The translations under genes were made by a program, and so were the position numbers. Below are positions 1-8,430 of a stretch of 44,486 bases of DNA, one piece after another. Source of the stretch: an uncultured Eubacterium sp. (GTDB lineage: Bacteria > Bacillota > Clostridia > Lachnospirales > Lachnospiraceae); NCBI GenBank assembly GCA_910580075.1, contig CAJTVR010000033.1:1-44486 (forward strand). The letters run 5' to 3'. A model generated the notes under the pieces. It made no database searches. It saw nothing but the letters and a program-made list of their open reading frames with translations, and had not been told where the DNA came from. Position 1 is the first letter of the stretch. Every line of letters begins with the position of its first letter.

Positions 1-25
1 AATTTAGAATTTCTTACTGTTCGGA

Positions 26-79
26 GGCGGAACAAAAAAAGGAAAAAGTTTCTCCGCCTGGCGTCCGGGTAACCTATAC
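26..79 (+). repeat. Half-copy of a long palindromic intergenic repeat
   Basis: This 54-bp stretch (GGCGGAAC, an A-rich tract, CCGCCTGGCGTCCGG, then AACCTATAC) is nearly identical to the reverse complement of one arm of the palindrome at 6871-6975. Bases 8-25 look like the end of the opposite arm, so the rest of this copy probably lies left of the window. It has no coding potential of its own. Confidence 0.75.
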
Positions 80-95
80 TTTAGCCCATGAAAAA

Positions 96-114
96 GCATT
101 TTCAAATACGCTCC
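96..114 (-). repeat. Dispersed repeat end, GGAGCGTATTTGAAAATGC type
   Basis: Read on the minus strand this is GGAGCGTATTTGAAAATGC. Close variants form the arms of the hairpin at 15357-15422 and the ends of the MITE-like segment at 26364-26537. Its partner end is not visible in the window. Confidence 0.5.
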
Positions 115-120
115 CGGCTG

Positions 121-783
121 TCAGTCTCTCAGTTTAAATCCAATCCCCCAGACCGCCTCAATATAATCCTTTGCACCCGTTTCACGCAGCTTCCGCCGCA
201 GATTGCTGATATGCACATTTAAGGAGTTTTCGGTACAGTCCGGCGTATCCATGCTGATGCGTTCCAGCATAACACTGCGGGTCACAACCCGGCCTGGATT
301 CTGCATCAGCAGCTTTAAAATTGCATATTCTGTACGTGTCACCCTGACTGGCCGGCCTTTCACCCATAGTTCATGCGTCTGCATATTCAGTTTCATTTCT
401 TCATATTCCAGCATGTCCCCTGCAGGCATCTGTGTCTGTCTGCGAAACTGCACTTTTATCCGGGCCAGCAGCTCCTGTATATCAAATGGTTTCGTCAGAT
501 AATCATTTGCCCCGTTTAACAGCGTGCTGACTTTATCTGAAACATTTACTTTTGCGCTGATTACAATAACCGGTATGCCCTGTATCTTTTCAAGAACTTC
601 CTCCCCGGAAAGGCCTGGAAGCATCAGATCCAGCAGAATCAGGCCGGGACGGCTGCTCTCCAGCAAATACAGTGCTTCTGTTCCTGAATATGCCCGCAGA
701 GTCTGATAGCCTTCTTTTCTCAATACCTTCTCCAGCATGTCTCCTATATAAATATCGTCATCAATAATTGCAATTGTTTCCAT
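121..783 (-). CDS. OmpR/PhoB-family DNA-binding response regulator
   Basis: This 220-residue two-component response regulator has an N-terminal receiver domain (about 1-115). The acidic pair is D8-D9, the phospho-acceptor D52 lies in LILLDLMLP, the switch residue is S76 and the conserved lysine is K98 in TKPF. The C-terminal half (about 125-218) is a winged-helix DNA-binding domain with the usual RVVTRSVMLERI and NVHISNLRRKL segments. The start is set by AGGAGG eight bases upstream. It lies 63 bases after sbcC on the same strand and could be co-transcribed with sbcDC. No histidine kinase follows within the window, where repeat DNA begins straight after the stop, so its partner may be left of the window or absent. 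The target genes are unknown. Confidence 0.93.
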   Translation of the reverse strand: METIAIIDDDIYIGDMLEKVLRKEGYQTLRAYSGTEALYLLESSRPGLILLDLMLPGLSGEEVLEKIQGIPVIVISAKVNVSDKVSTLLNGANDYLTKPFDIQELLARIKVQFRRQTQMPAGDMLEYEEMKLNMQTHELWVKGRPVRVTRTEYAILKLLMQNPGRVVTRSVMLERISMDTPDCTENSLNVHISNLRRKLRETGAKDYIEAVWGIGFKLRD

Positions 784-846
784 TTTCTGCCTCCTGCTGC
801 CGTGAAATGGAGAAGGAAGGAATTGATCCTGCCATTTGCCACTTCT

Positions 847-3800
847 TTATTCTATATCTGCAAAACTATTAACTCCCCCGTCTGTACCTCTGCGTTTTGT
901 AACAATGATTTTCCGGTCTATCTGTTCTTTCAATTCTGCTACATGAGAAATCACTCCCACCAGGCGGTTTCCTTCTGTCAGACGCAAAAGCGCCTTCATT
1001 GCCTGTCCAAGCGCCTCTTCATCCAGGGAGCCGAATCCTTCATCCACAAACATAGCATCCATCTGGATTCCTCCGGCATAGGACTGGATTTCATCTGACA
1101 GCCCAAGTGCCAGAGACAGTGACGCTTCAAAAGATTCTCCGCCGGACAGTGTTTTAACGCTGCGTTCCGTCGCATTATAATGGTCAATCACGCAGATTTC
1201 CAGTCCTTCTTTTCCTTTCAGGTTTCCGCTTTCTTCTGCCCGTTTCAGCTCATACTGCCCGCTGCTCATCGTAAGCAGGCGAAGGCTGGCACGTCTTAAG
1301 ATTCTGTCAAAATAAGCCATCTGAATATATGTTTCCAGTTCAATCTTTGGTTTTCCGCTCAGTCTGCCATTGGCGGTTTCAGACAGTGCATGCATCCATG
1401 TATATTTCTTTTCCACATCAATAATATCCGCCTGCTTTTCAGTTATTTTACGATAAATGTCTTTATTGACAGCATACGCATGGTTTTTCTCATCCCGCTT
1501 AGCTCTCAGTGCTTTTTTCTCCTTCAGCTGCTGATCTTTGCGTTTCAGCACTGTTTCTTTCTGAACCGTTCCGGCTTCCCCGGCACTTCCCAGCTGGTTT
1601 TTAAGAGTTTCAATAGAGGCAGATATGCGTTCTGCTTTTGTACTGCAGTCCGTGTAATGCTGCTGCGCCTGCTTAAATGCTTCTTCCAGCTGATTCTTTT
1701 TTATCGTCAGTGCCTGGATTTTTTCTTCAGCCTGCTCCTTCCGCTCTGCCCCGAGCTGTTTGTGCAGACCGTCAATTTTTTCTGACCTTGCCTGATTCTG
1801 CGTCGTTCGTTTTGTCAGCGCTACCTCAGCATTTTGAATATCTCTGACAAAATTTTGAAGTTTCGTTTCCTTTAACGGTTTCTGGTCTTCCAGCTGCTGC
1901 TTCATCAGCAGCTTTTCGCGGTTTTTCATAAGAGCATCCTTAAGCTCCGATAACTTCCCGGCCAAAAACTGCTCTACCCGGGATGCCTTTTCTATCAGCA
2001 CTTTTTCTTCTTCTTCTCCAAGCATCCCTGCTACAGCAGAGCCTTTCTGAGCTGCCATATCTTCTGATTCAAAAATACTGTCTGCTTCCGTATTCTTCTC
2101 TGTTTCTGCCTCCTTTTCAGTTTCTATCTGTCCTGTAACTTCTGTAAATGCTGTTCCTTCATATCCTTTCATACCCGTAACTTCTGTAAATGCTGTTCCT
2201 TTATATTCTTTCATACCTGCAACTTCTGTAAATGCTGTTCCTTTATATTCTTTCATATACTGTAAATGCAGTTCACAGATGTTTTCATTAAGTTTTTTCT
2301 GGCTTTCCGCCCTTTTATTTTTTGCCACTTCCAGATCTTTTTCAAGTTCAGCCAGCAGAGTCCGGCTTTCTTCCAGATGAGATGCTTTAAGCTGCTTCTC
2401 AGCCTCTAACGCTGTTCGTTTTTCAATTTCTGCGGTTATTTTTTCAATACAGCCAGACAGTCTTTCAATAAAATCTGCTGCTGCAGACAGTTTATCCGGC
2501 AATCCTCCTTTCTGCCGGCTTTCCTCTTCTGCATTTGCCGTCAGCTTTTCTGGCAGCTCTGCCTTGTGCTGCCTTTCCTCTCCTGCATCTATTGCCAGCC
2601 TATCCAGCAGCCCTGCCTTACACTGCCTTCCCCTTTCTGCATCAGACTTGTGTCCATCTTTATAATCTGTAAATGGCACCGCATTTATGAAATTATCAGC
2701 TTCATGTAAAATCTCTTCCGTTTTTTGTATATCCCGCCGGATCTGTTTTTGCAGCGCTTTATCCTGACCGCTTAAGTCTGCCAGCAGCTTCCGGGCATCA
2801 TCCATCTGCCTGCTTAAATGCTGTCTGTCTTTTTCTTCTTTCAGCGCCTCTTTTTCCAGATCGTTCAGACGCTTTTTGTCCGCTTCTGCCTGTTCTAACC
2901 GGGTTTTACACTGCAGCAGCATCTGCTGGAGATACTGCTGCATTTCTTCTTTATTCCCAGCTGCATTCTCTGGGAAGCGAAGCATTGTTATGGTATTTTC
3001 CCACCTGTTTTTCTTTTCCTCCAGCTGTCCTTTGACTGCTGCAAAATCCTGGCTCTTCTGGCGGAGCTGTTCATTAAGCGCTTGTAACTTTCGTTCACCC
3101 TCTTTTAAAATCCTGTCCAGTTCTTCTTTCCGTTTTTTTGCATCTGCTGCTTTTGCAGCTGCTTGCGCCAATTCCTTCTCTGATTCATGTAACAGCTGAA
3201 GCCTGTCTGCCAGTTTCTGCTGCAAATCGTCCTGAATATCTGCAAAAATATCTTTCTCTGACGCATACGGTTCCTCAAACAGCATCTGCAGCAGTTCTCT
3301 GACTTTCTGTTTTTGTTCTGCCAGGCGCTCTGCCAGATTCCCGGCCTCTGCGCTCAGACGTTCCGCAGCTGTCGCCGCCTGGGCCAGACGTTCTTTTTCC
3401 TGCTCCAGCTCCTCCTGATCCGGCACCTCTTTAGGTACTTTTGCAGGTTTCGGATGATGAAGGGATCCGCAGACCGGACAGGCTTCTCCTTCTTCCAAAT
3501 CCTTTGCCAGCATTCCGGCCCTGGCATCCAGAAAAAGCCTTTCCAGCTCCTGGCAGCGCCGTCCTCTCTCCTCCTTTTCCCGGATAGCTTTGCTGTATTC
3601 TGACTGGGCCATAAGCAGATTTTCCTGTTTTTTTTCATAAATTTCTATCTGGTCTATCAGTTCATAATATATTTTTTTCCGCTCTTCCAGTTCCCTTTTC
3701 TTCTGATCCAGTTTTAACAGTTCAAACTCTGCGCCTTTTGTTTCCTCCCATTCTGTTCTCCTGAGATCCTGCCGTTTCTGATGTTCCTCCGCCTGCTGCT

Positions 3801-5517
3801 TTGTCTGTTCATATGCTTTTTTCTGCTGCTGATACGCTTCTTTTGATTTTGTAAGGCTTACGTTTTGCTCTGTAAAATCCGACAGCCTGTCTGCTGCTTC
3901 CTGTGTCTGATGCCGGCACTGAAGTTCCGTTTCACTGGCATTTTGTAACTGCTCCCGCTGTATTTTGTTTTTCTGAACGGACTGGTTCAGATTTTCTGCG
4001 GCCGTTTCCAGCTCCAGCTGTATCTGCTCTGTCTGTGCCGTTTCCTGTTTTACCGACTCCTGTTCCGCTGCTTCCTGTGTCAGAACCTCTTTCTGCTCTT
4101 TTAATTTTTTGCGGATTTCTTTCGCAGACAGAAGCATCCCGTCCCAGTCTGCCATACGGTCTATCTGCATCTGCAGACTCTGAATCTGTTTCCTGGCAGC
4201 TTCTTCATACCTGGCTGCTTCTATTTTTTGTTTTTGTATATTCTGGTGTTTTATTACAGCCTGCTGCAGAATCTCTTTCTGCTGCACCAGGCTTCTTTGA
4301 TCCCTGCTGACATTATTCTGCCGGTTTTCCAGGCGTTCTTTCTCTTCTCCGGCATCAGCAAGGCTTTGCAGTGTTTCCGCATCTGACTTCAAAGCATCTT
4401 CCAGCTGCTGCTTCTGTCTTTCCAGATCCTGTTTGTGTATGATTTCTTCCTGCAGCAGCTCTTCCTGTGCAGACTGCATGTCTTTTTCCTGCTCCAGCTG
4501 TGTAAACAGTACCAGATGATCCTGCTGATCTTTAATCTGAAGTGCTATCTGTGCACACTGTTCTGCATCTTCCCCAGCCCTTCTGTAATTCTCCTTCGCA
4601 AGAGCCAGCTGGGGGCTTTGTATTTCAAACAGCTTCTGATTTTTTGCCAGTTCTTCCCGCTGCTGCATGACTTTATGTATATTGCCCAGCAACTGGTCGT
4701 CTTTTTGCATCTGTATTTCTGCCGCTTCTATTTTCCCGTCCAGTTCCCGGACTGCCGCTTCATCTTCCTGGCACAGCTGTTCCAGAATCTGCATGCCTTC
4801 CCCGATTCTGCCGTCAAATTTTCCTTTTTGAAGCTGGCGCATCTGCTGCGATAAAGGCGTATCGCCGCTGCATATAATGCTGTCCATATACTGGTTCATG
4901 CTGCGCTTTAATTCATCATAAACCTTCCACTGTACCTTCTCTGCCGCCTTTAACTGCTCCTGCAGCTTCTGGTACAGCCCCGTCTTAAAAATCTGCCGGA
5001 AAATGCCGATACGCTCCTCTGTCCCGGCCAGCAGCAGCTTTTGAAAATCTCCCTGTGCAATCATCGCAATCTGTGTAAACTGTCTGCGCTCTATTCCAAT
5101 CAGCTCCGTTACCGCACGCGTTACCTCCCTGGACTTTGTAACCGGCTCCCGGCCATCCGGGTAAATCAGTTCCGCTTCTGCACGCTGAAGTGTATATCCA
5201 GTCCCCCTGCCCTTCGGACGCATATACTCCGGGCTTCGTTTTACCAGATATCTTTTTCCTCTGTAATCAAAAGAAAATTCTACAAACGTCGGGACATCAG
5301 GCCTCGCATATTTGCTGCGAAACATATCTGCTTTCCGCACATCGCCGCTTGCTTCTCCGTAAAGTGCAAACACAATCGCATCAAACAATGTCGTCTTGCC
5401 TGCGCCTGTATCGCCCGTAATCAGATACAGCCCCTGCCCGCCGAATCGTTCAAAATCTATCTCTGTCCTTCCCGCATAAGGCCCGAAAGCGCTCAGGATA
5501 AGTTTTACTGGTTTCAT
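847..5517 (-). CDS. sbcC: SbcC, exonuclease ATPase subunit (Rad50-like)
   Basis: This is the SMC/Rad50-type ATPase of the SbcCD nuclease, which opens hairpins and trims blocked DNA ends. Walker A is GDTGAGKT (35-42). Long heptad-rich coiled coils follow on both sides of a CPVC zinc hook (near 680). The ABC signature LSGGESFEASL lies near 1455 and the Walker B/D-loop FVDEGFGSLDEE near 1490. At 1556 residues it is far longer than the roughly 1000-1050 usual for SbcC. Part of the excess is Glu/Lys-rich coiled coil with three 14-residue tandem repeats (about 1085-1126) and a looser 18-20-residue repeat just before them. It follows sbcD by 63 bases and has a clear AGGAG ribosome binding site. Confidence 0.97.
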   Translation of the reverse strand: MKPVKLILSAFGPYAGRTEIDFERFGGQGLYLITGDTGAGKTTLFDAIVFALYGEASGDVRKADMFRSKYARPDVPTFVEFSFDYRGKRYLVKRSPEYMRPKGRGTGYTLQRAEAELIYPDGREPVTKSREVTRAVTELIGIERRQFTQIAMIAQGDFQKLLLAGTEERIGIFRQIFKTGLYQKLQEQLKAAEKVQWKVYDELKRSMNQYMDSIICSGDTPLSQQMRQLQKGKFDGRIGEGMQILEQLCQEDEAAVRELDGKIEAAEIQMQKDDQLLGNIHKVMQQREELAKNQKLFEIQSPQLALAKENYRRAGEDAEQCAQIALQIKDQQDHLVLFTQLEQEKDMQSAQEELLQEEIIHKQDLERQKQQLEDALKSDAETLQSLADAGEEKERLENRQNNVSRDQRSLVQQKEILQQAVIKHQNIQKQKIEAARYEEAARKQIQSLQMQIDRMADWDGMLLSAKEIRKKLKEQKEVLTQEAAEQESVKQETAQTEQIQLELETAAENLNQSVQKNKIQREQLQNASETELQCRHQTQEAADRLSDFTEQNVSLTKSKEAYQQQKKAYEQTKQQAEEHQKRQDLRRTEWEETKGAEFELLKLDQKKRELEERKKIYYELIDQIEIYEKKQENLLMAQSEYSKAIREKEERGRRCQELERLFLDARAGMLAKDLEEGEACPVCGSLHHPKPAKVPKEVPDQEELEQEKERLAQAATAAERLSAEAGNLAERLAEQKQKVRELLQMLFEEPYASEKDIFADIQDDLQQKLADRLQLLHESEKELAQAAAKAADAKKRKEELDRILKEGERKLQALNEQLRQKSQDFAAVKGQLEEKKNRWENTITMLRFPENAAGNKEEMQQYLQQMLLQCKTRLEQAEADKKRLNDLEKEALKEEKDRQHLSRQMDDARKLLADLSGQDKALQKQIRRDIQKTEEILHEADNFINAVPFTDYKDGHKSDAERGRQCKAGLLDRLAIDAGEERQHKAELPEKLTANAEEESRQKGGLPDKLSAAADFIERLSGCIEKITAEIEKRTALEAEKQLKASHLEESRTLLAELEKDLEVAKNKRAESQKKLNENICELHLQYMKEYKGTAFTEVAGMKEYKGTAFTEVTGMKGYEGTAFTEVTGQIETEKEAETEKNTEADSIFESEDMAAQKGSAVAGMLGEEEEKVLIEKASRVEQFLAGKLSELKDALMKNREKLLMKQQLEDQKPLKETKLQNFVRDIQNAEVALTKRTTQNQARSEKIDGLHKQLGAERKEQAEEKIQALTIKKNQLEEAFKQAQQHYTDCSTKAERISASIETLKNQLGSAGEAGTVQKETVLKRKDQQLKEKKALRAKRDEKNHAYAVNKDIYRKITEKQADIIDVEKKYTWMHALSETANGRLSGKPKIELETYIQMAYFDRILRRASLRLLTMSSGQYELKRAEESGNLKGKEGLEICVIDHYNATERSVKTLSGGESFEASLSLALGLSDEIQSYAGGIQMDAMFVDEGFGSLDEEALGQAMKALLRLTEGNRLVGVISHVAELKEQIDRKIIVTKRRGTDGGVNSFADIE
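2138..2263 (-). repeat. Three 42-bp in-frame tandem repeats inside sbcC
   Basis: Copies run 2138-2179, 2180-2221 and 2222-2263. The unit begins ACTTCTGTAAATGCTGTTCC on the plus strand. The encoded unit is MKEYKGTAFTEVTG with single changes between copies. The second and third copies differ mainly in the last bases, which suggests recent duplication. Confidence 0.9.
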
Positions 5518-5580
5518 TTTTTCTCCTGTTTTAATCCGCTGTTTAGCTGTCTGACAAATTCCTCTCCCTGCCAGAAGCTG

Positions 5581-6717
5581 TTATTTTATATCTTCAATCA
5601 GCTGCCTGACAAATTTCTCCTGTTCCAGGCTCATCGGCTGATTATTCTGCAGTTCATAAAATTCCCGGAACAATTCCAGTTCCGTTTTCTGCTCCATATC
5701 CTGCGCCAGATCCACTATACGGTTCTGCTTTGTACGGCTGTTATCATATGCCAGCTGCATCAGATTCGGATAAATAATACGCAGTTTCTGCATCCCGTCC
5801 ACAACATCTTCTTCATCGGTCAGCGTAATATGCACATAATCCTCTGTATCCATGTCCTGATAAAAAGAGCGTGACGTTACTTCCATATAACTGCCCCGTA
5901 TTTTCCGCAAATCATGAAGCGGCACAAGCGGAACTGTATGAATCTGTATCCGTCCTTTTTCATTACATTCCACCACCACTGCTGCCTTTTGCTGATCCGC
6001 TTCCGAAAATGAATATTTCAAAGGCGTCCCGCAGTAACGCACCGTATCCCGCCCGGCTGCCTGCGGACTGTGGATATGGCCAAGCGCCACATAGTCAAAA
6101 CCGTCAAAGACTTCTGCGTCCACATTGTCAATGCCGCCGACAGTAATATCTTCCGAGTCGCACCGCCCGGCTCCTGTTACAAACTGGTGCGCCACTAGAA
6201 TATTCCGTTTTTCACAGTCAGGCTTCATCCGCTCTACCGCAGTTTTTACAGCATCATGATAGGTTTCCGGCAGATCTGTCCCCTGATCTTTTTCCAGAAC
6301 ATGACGCACTGCTGCCGGCTTTATAAATGGAAGCAGATAGACATAAAGCTCCCCATATTCATCTGTGAGAGGAATCTTCACGGCCTTCCCGTCATATACC
6401 GGCGATACATAGACCCCTCTGCTGCTCATCAGCTGCGCCCCAAACGCAATGCGCTCTGGCGAATCATGATTGCCGCTTACTGCAAACACCTGAATCTGCC
6501 TGTCCGCAAGCGCCGTAAGAAACGTATCAAAGACCCTGACCGCTTCCGCAGACGGTACCGGTTTATCATAAATGTCCCCTGCGATCAGAACACCGTCTGC
6601 CTGTTCTTTTACCGCAGTTTCCAGTATTTTATTTAATATGTGCTTCTGATCTTCCAGCATGGAAAATTCATTCAAACGTTTTCCAATATGCAGATCCGAT
6701 ATATGAAGAAATTTCAT
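5581..6717 (-). CDS. sbcD: SbcD, exonuclease nuclease subunit (Mre11-like)
   Basis: This is the calcineurin-like metallophosphoesterase that supplies the nuclease active site of SbcCD. The 378 residues begin MKFLHISDLHIGKR with the first metal motif DLH. GDIYD (near 48-52) and GNHD (near 82-85) follow, with later metal-binding histidines in AHQF and ALGHIHSPQ. The C-terminal part is the usual SbcD capping region. Length and order are standard. It is the first gene of the sbcD-sbcC(-response regulator) run, with GAGGTC as a moderate ribosome binding site. The long palindromic repeat lies about 150 bases upstream, so the promoter must sit between the two. Confidence 0.97.
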   Translation of the reverse strand: MKFLHISDLHIGKRLNEFSMLEDQKHILNKILETAVKEQADGVLIAGDIYDKPVPSAEAVRVFDTFLTALADRQIQVFAVSGNHDSPERIAFGAQLMSSRGVYVSPVYDGKAVKIPLTDEYGELYVYLLPFIKPAAVRHVLEKDQGTDLPETYHDAVKTAVERMKPDCEKRNILVAHQFVTGAGRCDSEDITVGGIDNVDAEVFDGFDYVALGHIHSPQAAGRDTVRYCGTPLKYSFSEADQQKAAVVVECNEKGRIQIHTVPLVPLHDLRKIRGSYMEVTSRSFYQDMDTEDYVHITLTDEEDVVDGMQKLRIIYPNLMQLAYDNSRTKQNRIVDLAQDMEQKTELELFREFYELQNNQPMSLEQEKFVRQLIEDIK

Positions 6718-6870
6718 AACTGACCTCTTCCCAGACTGATACCGGCGGGCATTCCTGCCTGTTGTCTGTGCATGTTTTCATTCTGTTTGTGTCAGAAAAA
6801 GTGTAGCATAATCTTTTCTGATTTTCTATACCTGATTTGACACTTATACATGGGTGGAAATTTTTTCAGA

Positions 6871-6975
6871 GTATAGGTTATCCGGACGCCAGGCGGAAAA
6901 CCTTTTTCCTTTTTTTGTTCCGCCTGCGAACAGAAAAAGGAAAAAGTGTCTCCGCCCCGGCGTTCGGATAACTCA
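6871..6975. repeat. Long imperfect palindrome (about 47-bp arms)
   Basis: The left arm 6878-6924 (TTATCCGGACGCC, GGCGGA, a T-rich tract, GTTCCGCC) is followed almost directly by its imperfect inverse at 6926-6971 (GCGAACAG, an A-rich tract, CCGGCGTTCGGATAA). Transcribed, it would fold into one long hairpin. Part of one arm recurs, inverted, at 26-79. It lies between sbcD and the DUF1848 gene. Confidence 0.85.
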
Positions 6976-7064
6976 TAATTACTGTTTAACATAAATAAAG
7001 CATCCGCACTAAGCAAAGTATTTTTTCTTAGTACAGATGCCCTATTCTGCTATTATAAATAATT

Positions 7065-8000
7065 TTACATCAAATCAAACAAATTGATCTGCTCATCTTT
7101 CCAGGTCTTTTGTTCTGCATCTTTGATCTGGTCGTCTCTGCCAGTGTGTCCGATCAGCAGCGGTGAATTTTCATCATGCTGTTTCATATTTTCTTCCACC
7201 GTCTGCCTGTCATAGTTTGCATAACAGTACAGGCATCCGTGCCCGCAAGTATGATACGCTCCGATATCTGCCCCCAGCAGACATTCACACCCACTTCTTG
7301 CCATTTTCTTTTTTGGCACATTCAGCCTGCACCCAAGTGCACGTTCCAATACCCCCTTTGACATACATCCGTCTGCGTCTACACGGTTTCTGACAAGACT
7401 GCTGCTTTCACAGCATAAATGTATCTGCAGATCATTATGTTCTGCTATTTCCCCAAATGCTTCTATTAAATACCTCTGCTCGCTGCCTGTAACGTTTTTT
7501 GCCTCTGGAAAGTTTCTTTTTGTTTTTTCATACAAATCGATAAAACTTACAACACACTGTTTTGTATATCCCTTCAGCATACCAGCCGTTTTTTCAAACT
7601 GCCTTATATGATAGTCTGACGTATATGTTTCTGATATAAATACCGGATCATATCTCCAGCTCATTCTTTCGCAGCCGGTGATGTCCGACAGTTTTTGAAA
7701 AGATTCTATTACCATTTCTTTTTCCGGCACAAATGGTTCAATATCTTTTCCATAAGGCGTAATCGTTACAAACCAAAATGTATCAAATACTGACAATGCA
7801 GAAATTCCCTCAAGCATCGGCTCTGGATTTTTTGTGCAGAAAATAACTGCATCAATCACCCTGGGGCTTAGAATATATCTGGTAATCTGTATCTGATGAT
7901 ACGGATTCCGTACAAGCACCCAGCCTTCTTTGATCCGGTTGTAAAACCATCTGCTGTAAAATGCAGGGATATCCGTTCTGCTTCCAGTATTTAAAATCAT
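7065..8000 (-). CDS. DUF1848 family protein
   Basis: This 311-residue protein matches the DUF1848 family from its opening segment (ILNTGSRTDIPAFYSRWFYNR), through IDAVIFCTKNPEPML, to a cysteine-rich C-terminus. CECLLG, then CGHGCLYCYAN near 240-265, suggest metal or Fe-S binding. The family has a TIM-barrel-like, radical-SAM-reminiscent layout, but its reaction is not established. The start ATG at 8000 is chosen because AAAGGAG lies five bases upstream. An alternative start 15 bases earlier lacks a site. The gene stands alone, and the last 40 residues are polar and low in conservation signals. Confidence 0.85.
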   Translation of the reverse strand: MILNTGSRTDIPAFYSRWFYNRIKEGWVLVRNPYHQIQITRYILSPRVIDAVIFCTKNPEPMLEGISALSVFDTFWFVTITPYGKDIEPFVPEKEMVIESFQKLSDITGCERMSWRYDPVFISETYTSDYHIRQFEKTAGMLKGYTKQCVVSFIDLYEKTKRNFPEAKNVTGSEQRYLIEAFGEIAEHNDLQIHLCCESSSLVRNRVDADGCMSKGVLERALGCRLNVPKKKMARSGCECLLGADIGAYHTCGHGCLYCYANYDRQTVEENMKQHDENSPLLIGHTGRDDQIKDAEQKTWKDEQINLFDLM

Positions 8001-8014
8001 TGCCGCTCCTTTCA

Positions 8015-8052
8015 CACAGCATGCCGGCCTTCTCCATTACCAGCATGCTGTG
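8015..8052 (-). promoter_or_regulatory. Hairpin in the leader of the DUF1848 gene
   Basis: A perfect 9-bp inverted repeat, CACAGCATG (8015-8023) and CATGCTGTG (8044-8052), lies just upstream of the ribosome binding site of the DUF1848 gene. It could form a leader stem-loop. A regulatory role is inferred from position only. Confidence 0.35.
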
Positions 8053-8304
8053 TTCTGCCGGCCTGTTTTTTGATAACCGGCCTGCCATATTTTTCTTTAA
8101 ATCAGCCTTTATTGATATGGAATGATATCATTCTTCTGTACACCGGCCTTCCCCAAGACCGTATTCCTTTAAATGGCTCTGTCATACTCTCTAACAGCCG
8201 GCTTTCCCCAAAACCAGACCGTTTTTTATTATATCTCCATTTCATCATTCAGCTGTATCTTACATGTTATCATCTGTATCCGCTTCTGTATTATATATCA
8301 TTCG

Positions 8305-8430
8305 CTGCATAAATAATTTTATTTGCCACACTGTATCCGATGTTTTATATTTCATTTCGGTACTATGCTGCATAAGTAATTTTATTTGCTATACCGTATC
8401 CGGCGCTTTATATTTCATTTGCCGCATGGT
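8305..8430. repeat. 63-bp tandem duplication at the 3' end of a reductase gene
   Basis: Two diverged copies (8305-8367 and 8368-8430) share CTGCATAA, AATTTTATTTGC, GTATCCG and TTTATATTTCATTT in the same order with a 63-base period. The second copy overlaps the stop codon and last codons of the reductase ending at 8408. The rest of 8001-8304 is AT-rich with loose GCCGGC/CCCCAA repeats and no gene. Confidence 0.75.

Noticed and set aside
6792..7016. 74-residue minus-strand ORF across the palindromic repeat
   Set aside because: It is translated repeat DNA, with no ribosome binding site and no family resemblance. The hairpin explains the sequence.
8001..8430. Repeat-rich gap considered as a CRISPR array
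   Set aside because: The units are too few, too diverged and without regular spacers. No cas genes are in the window.
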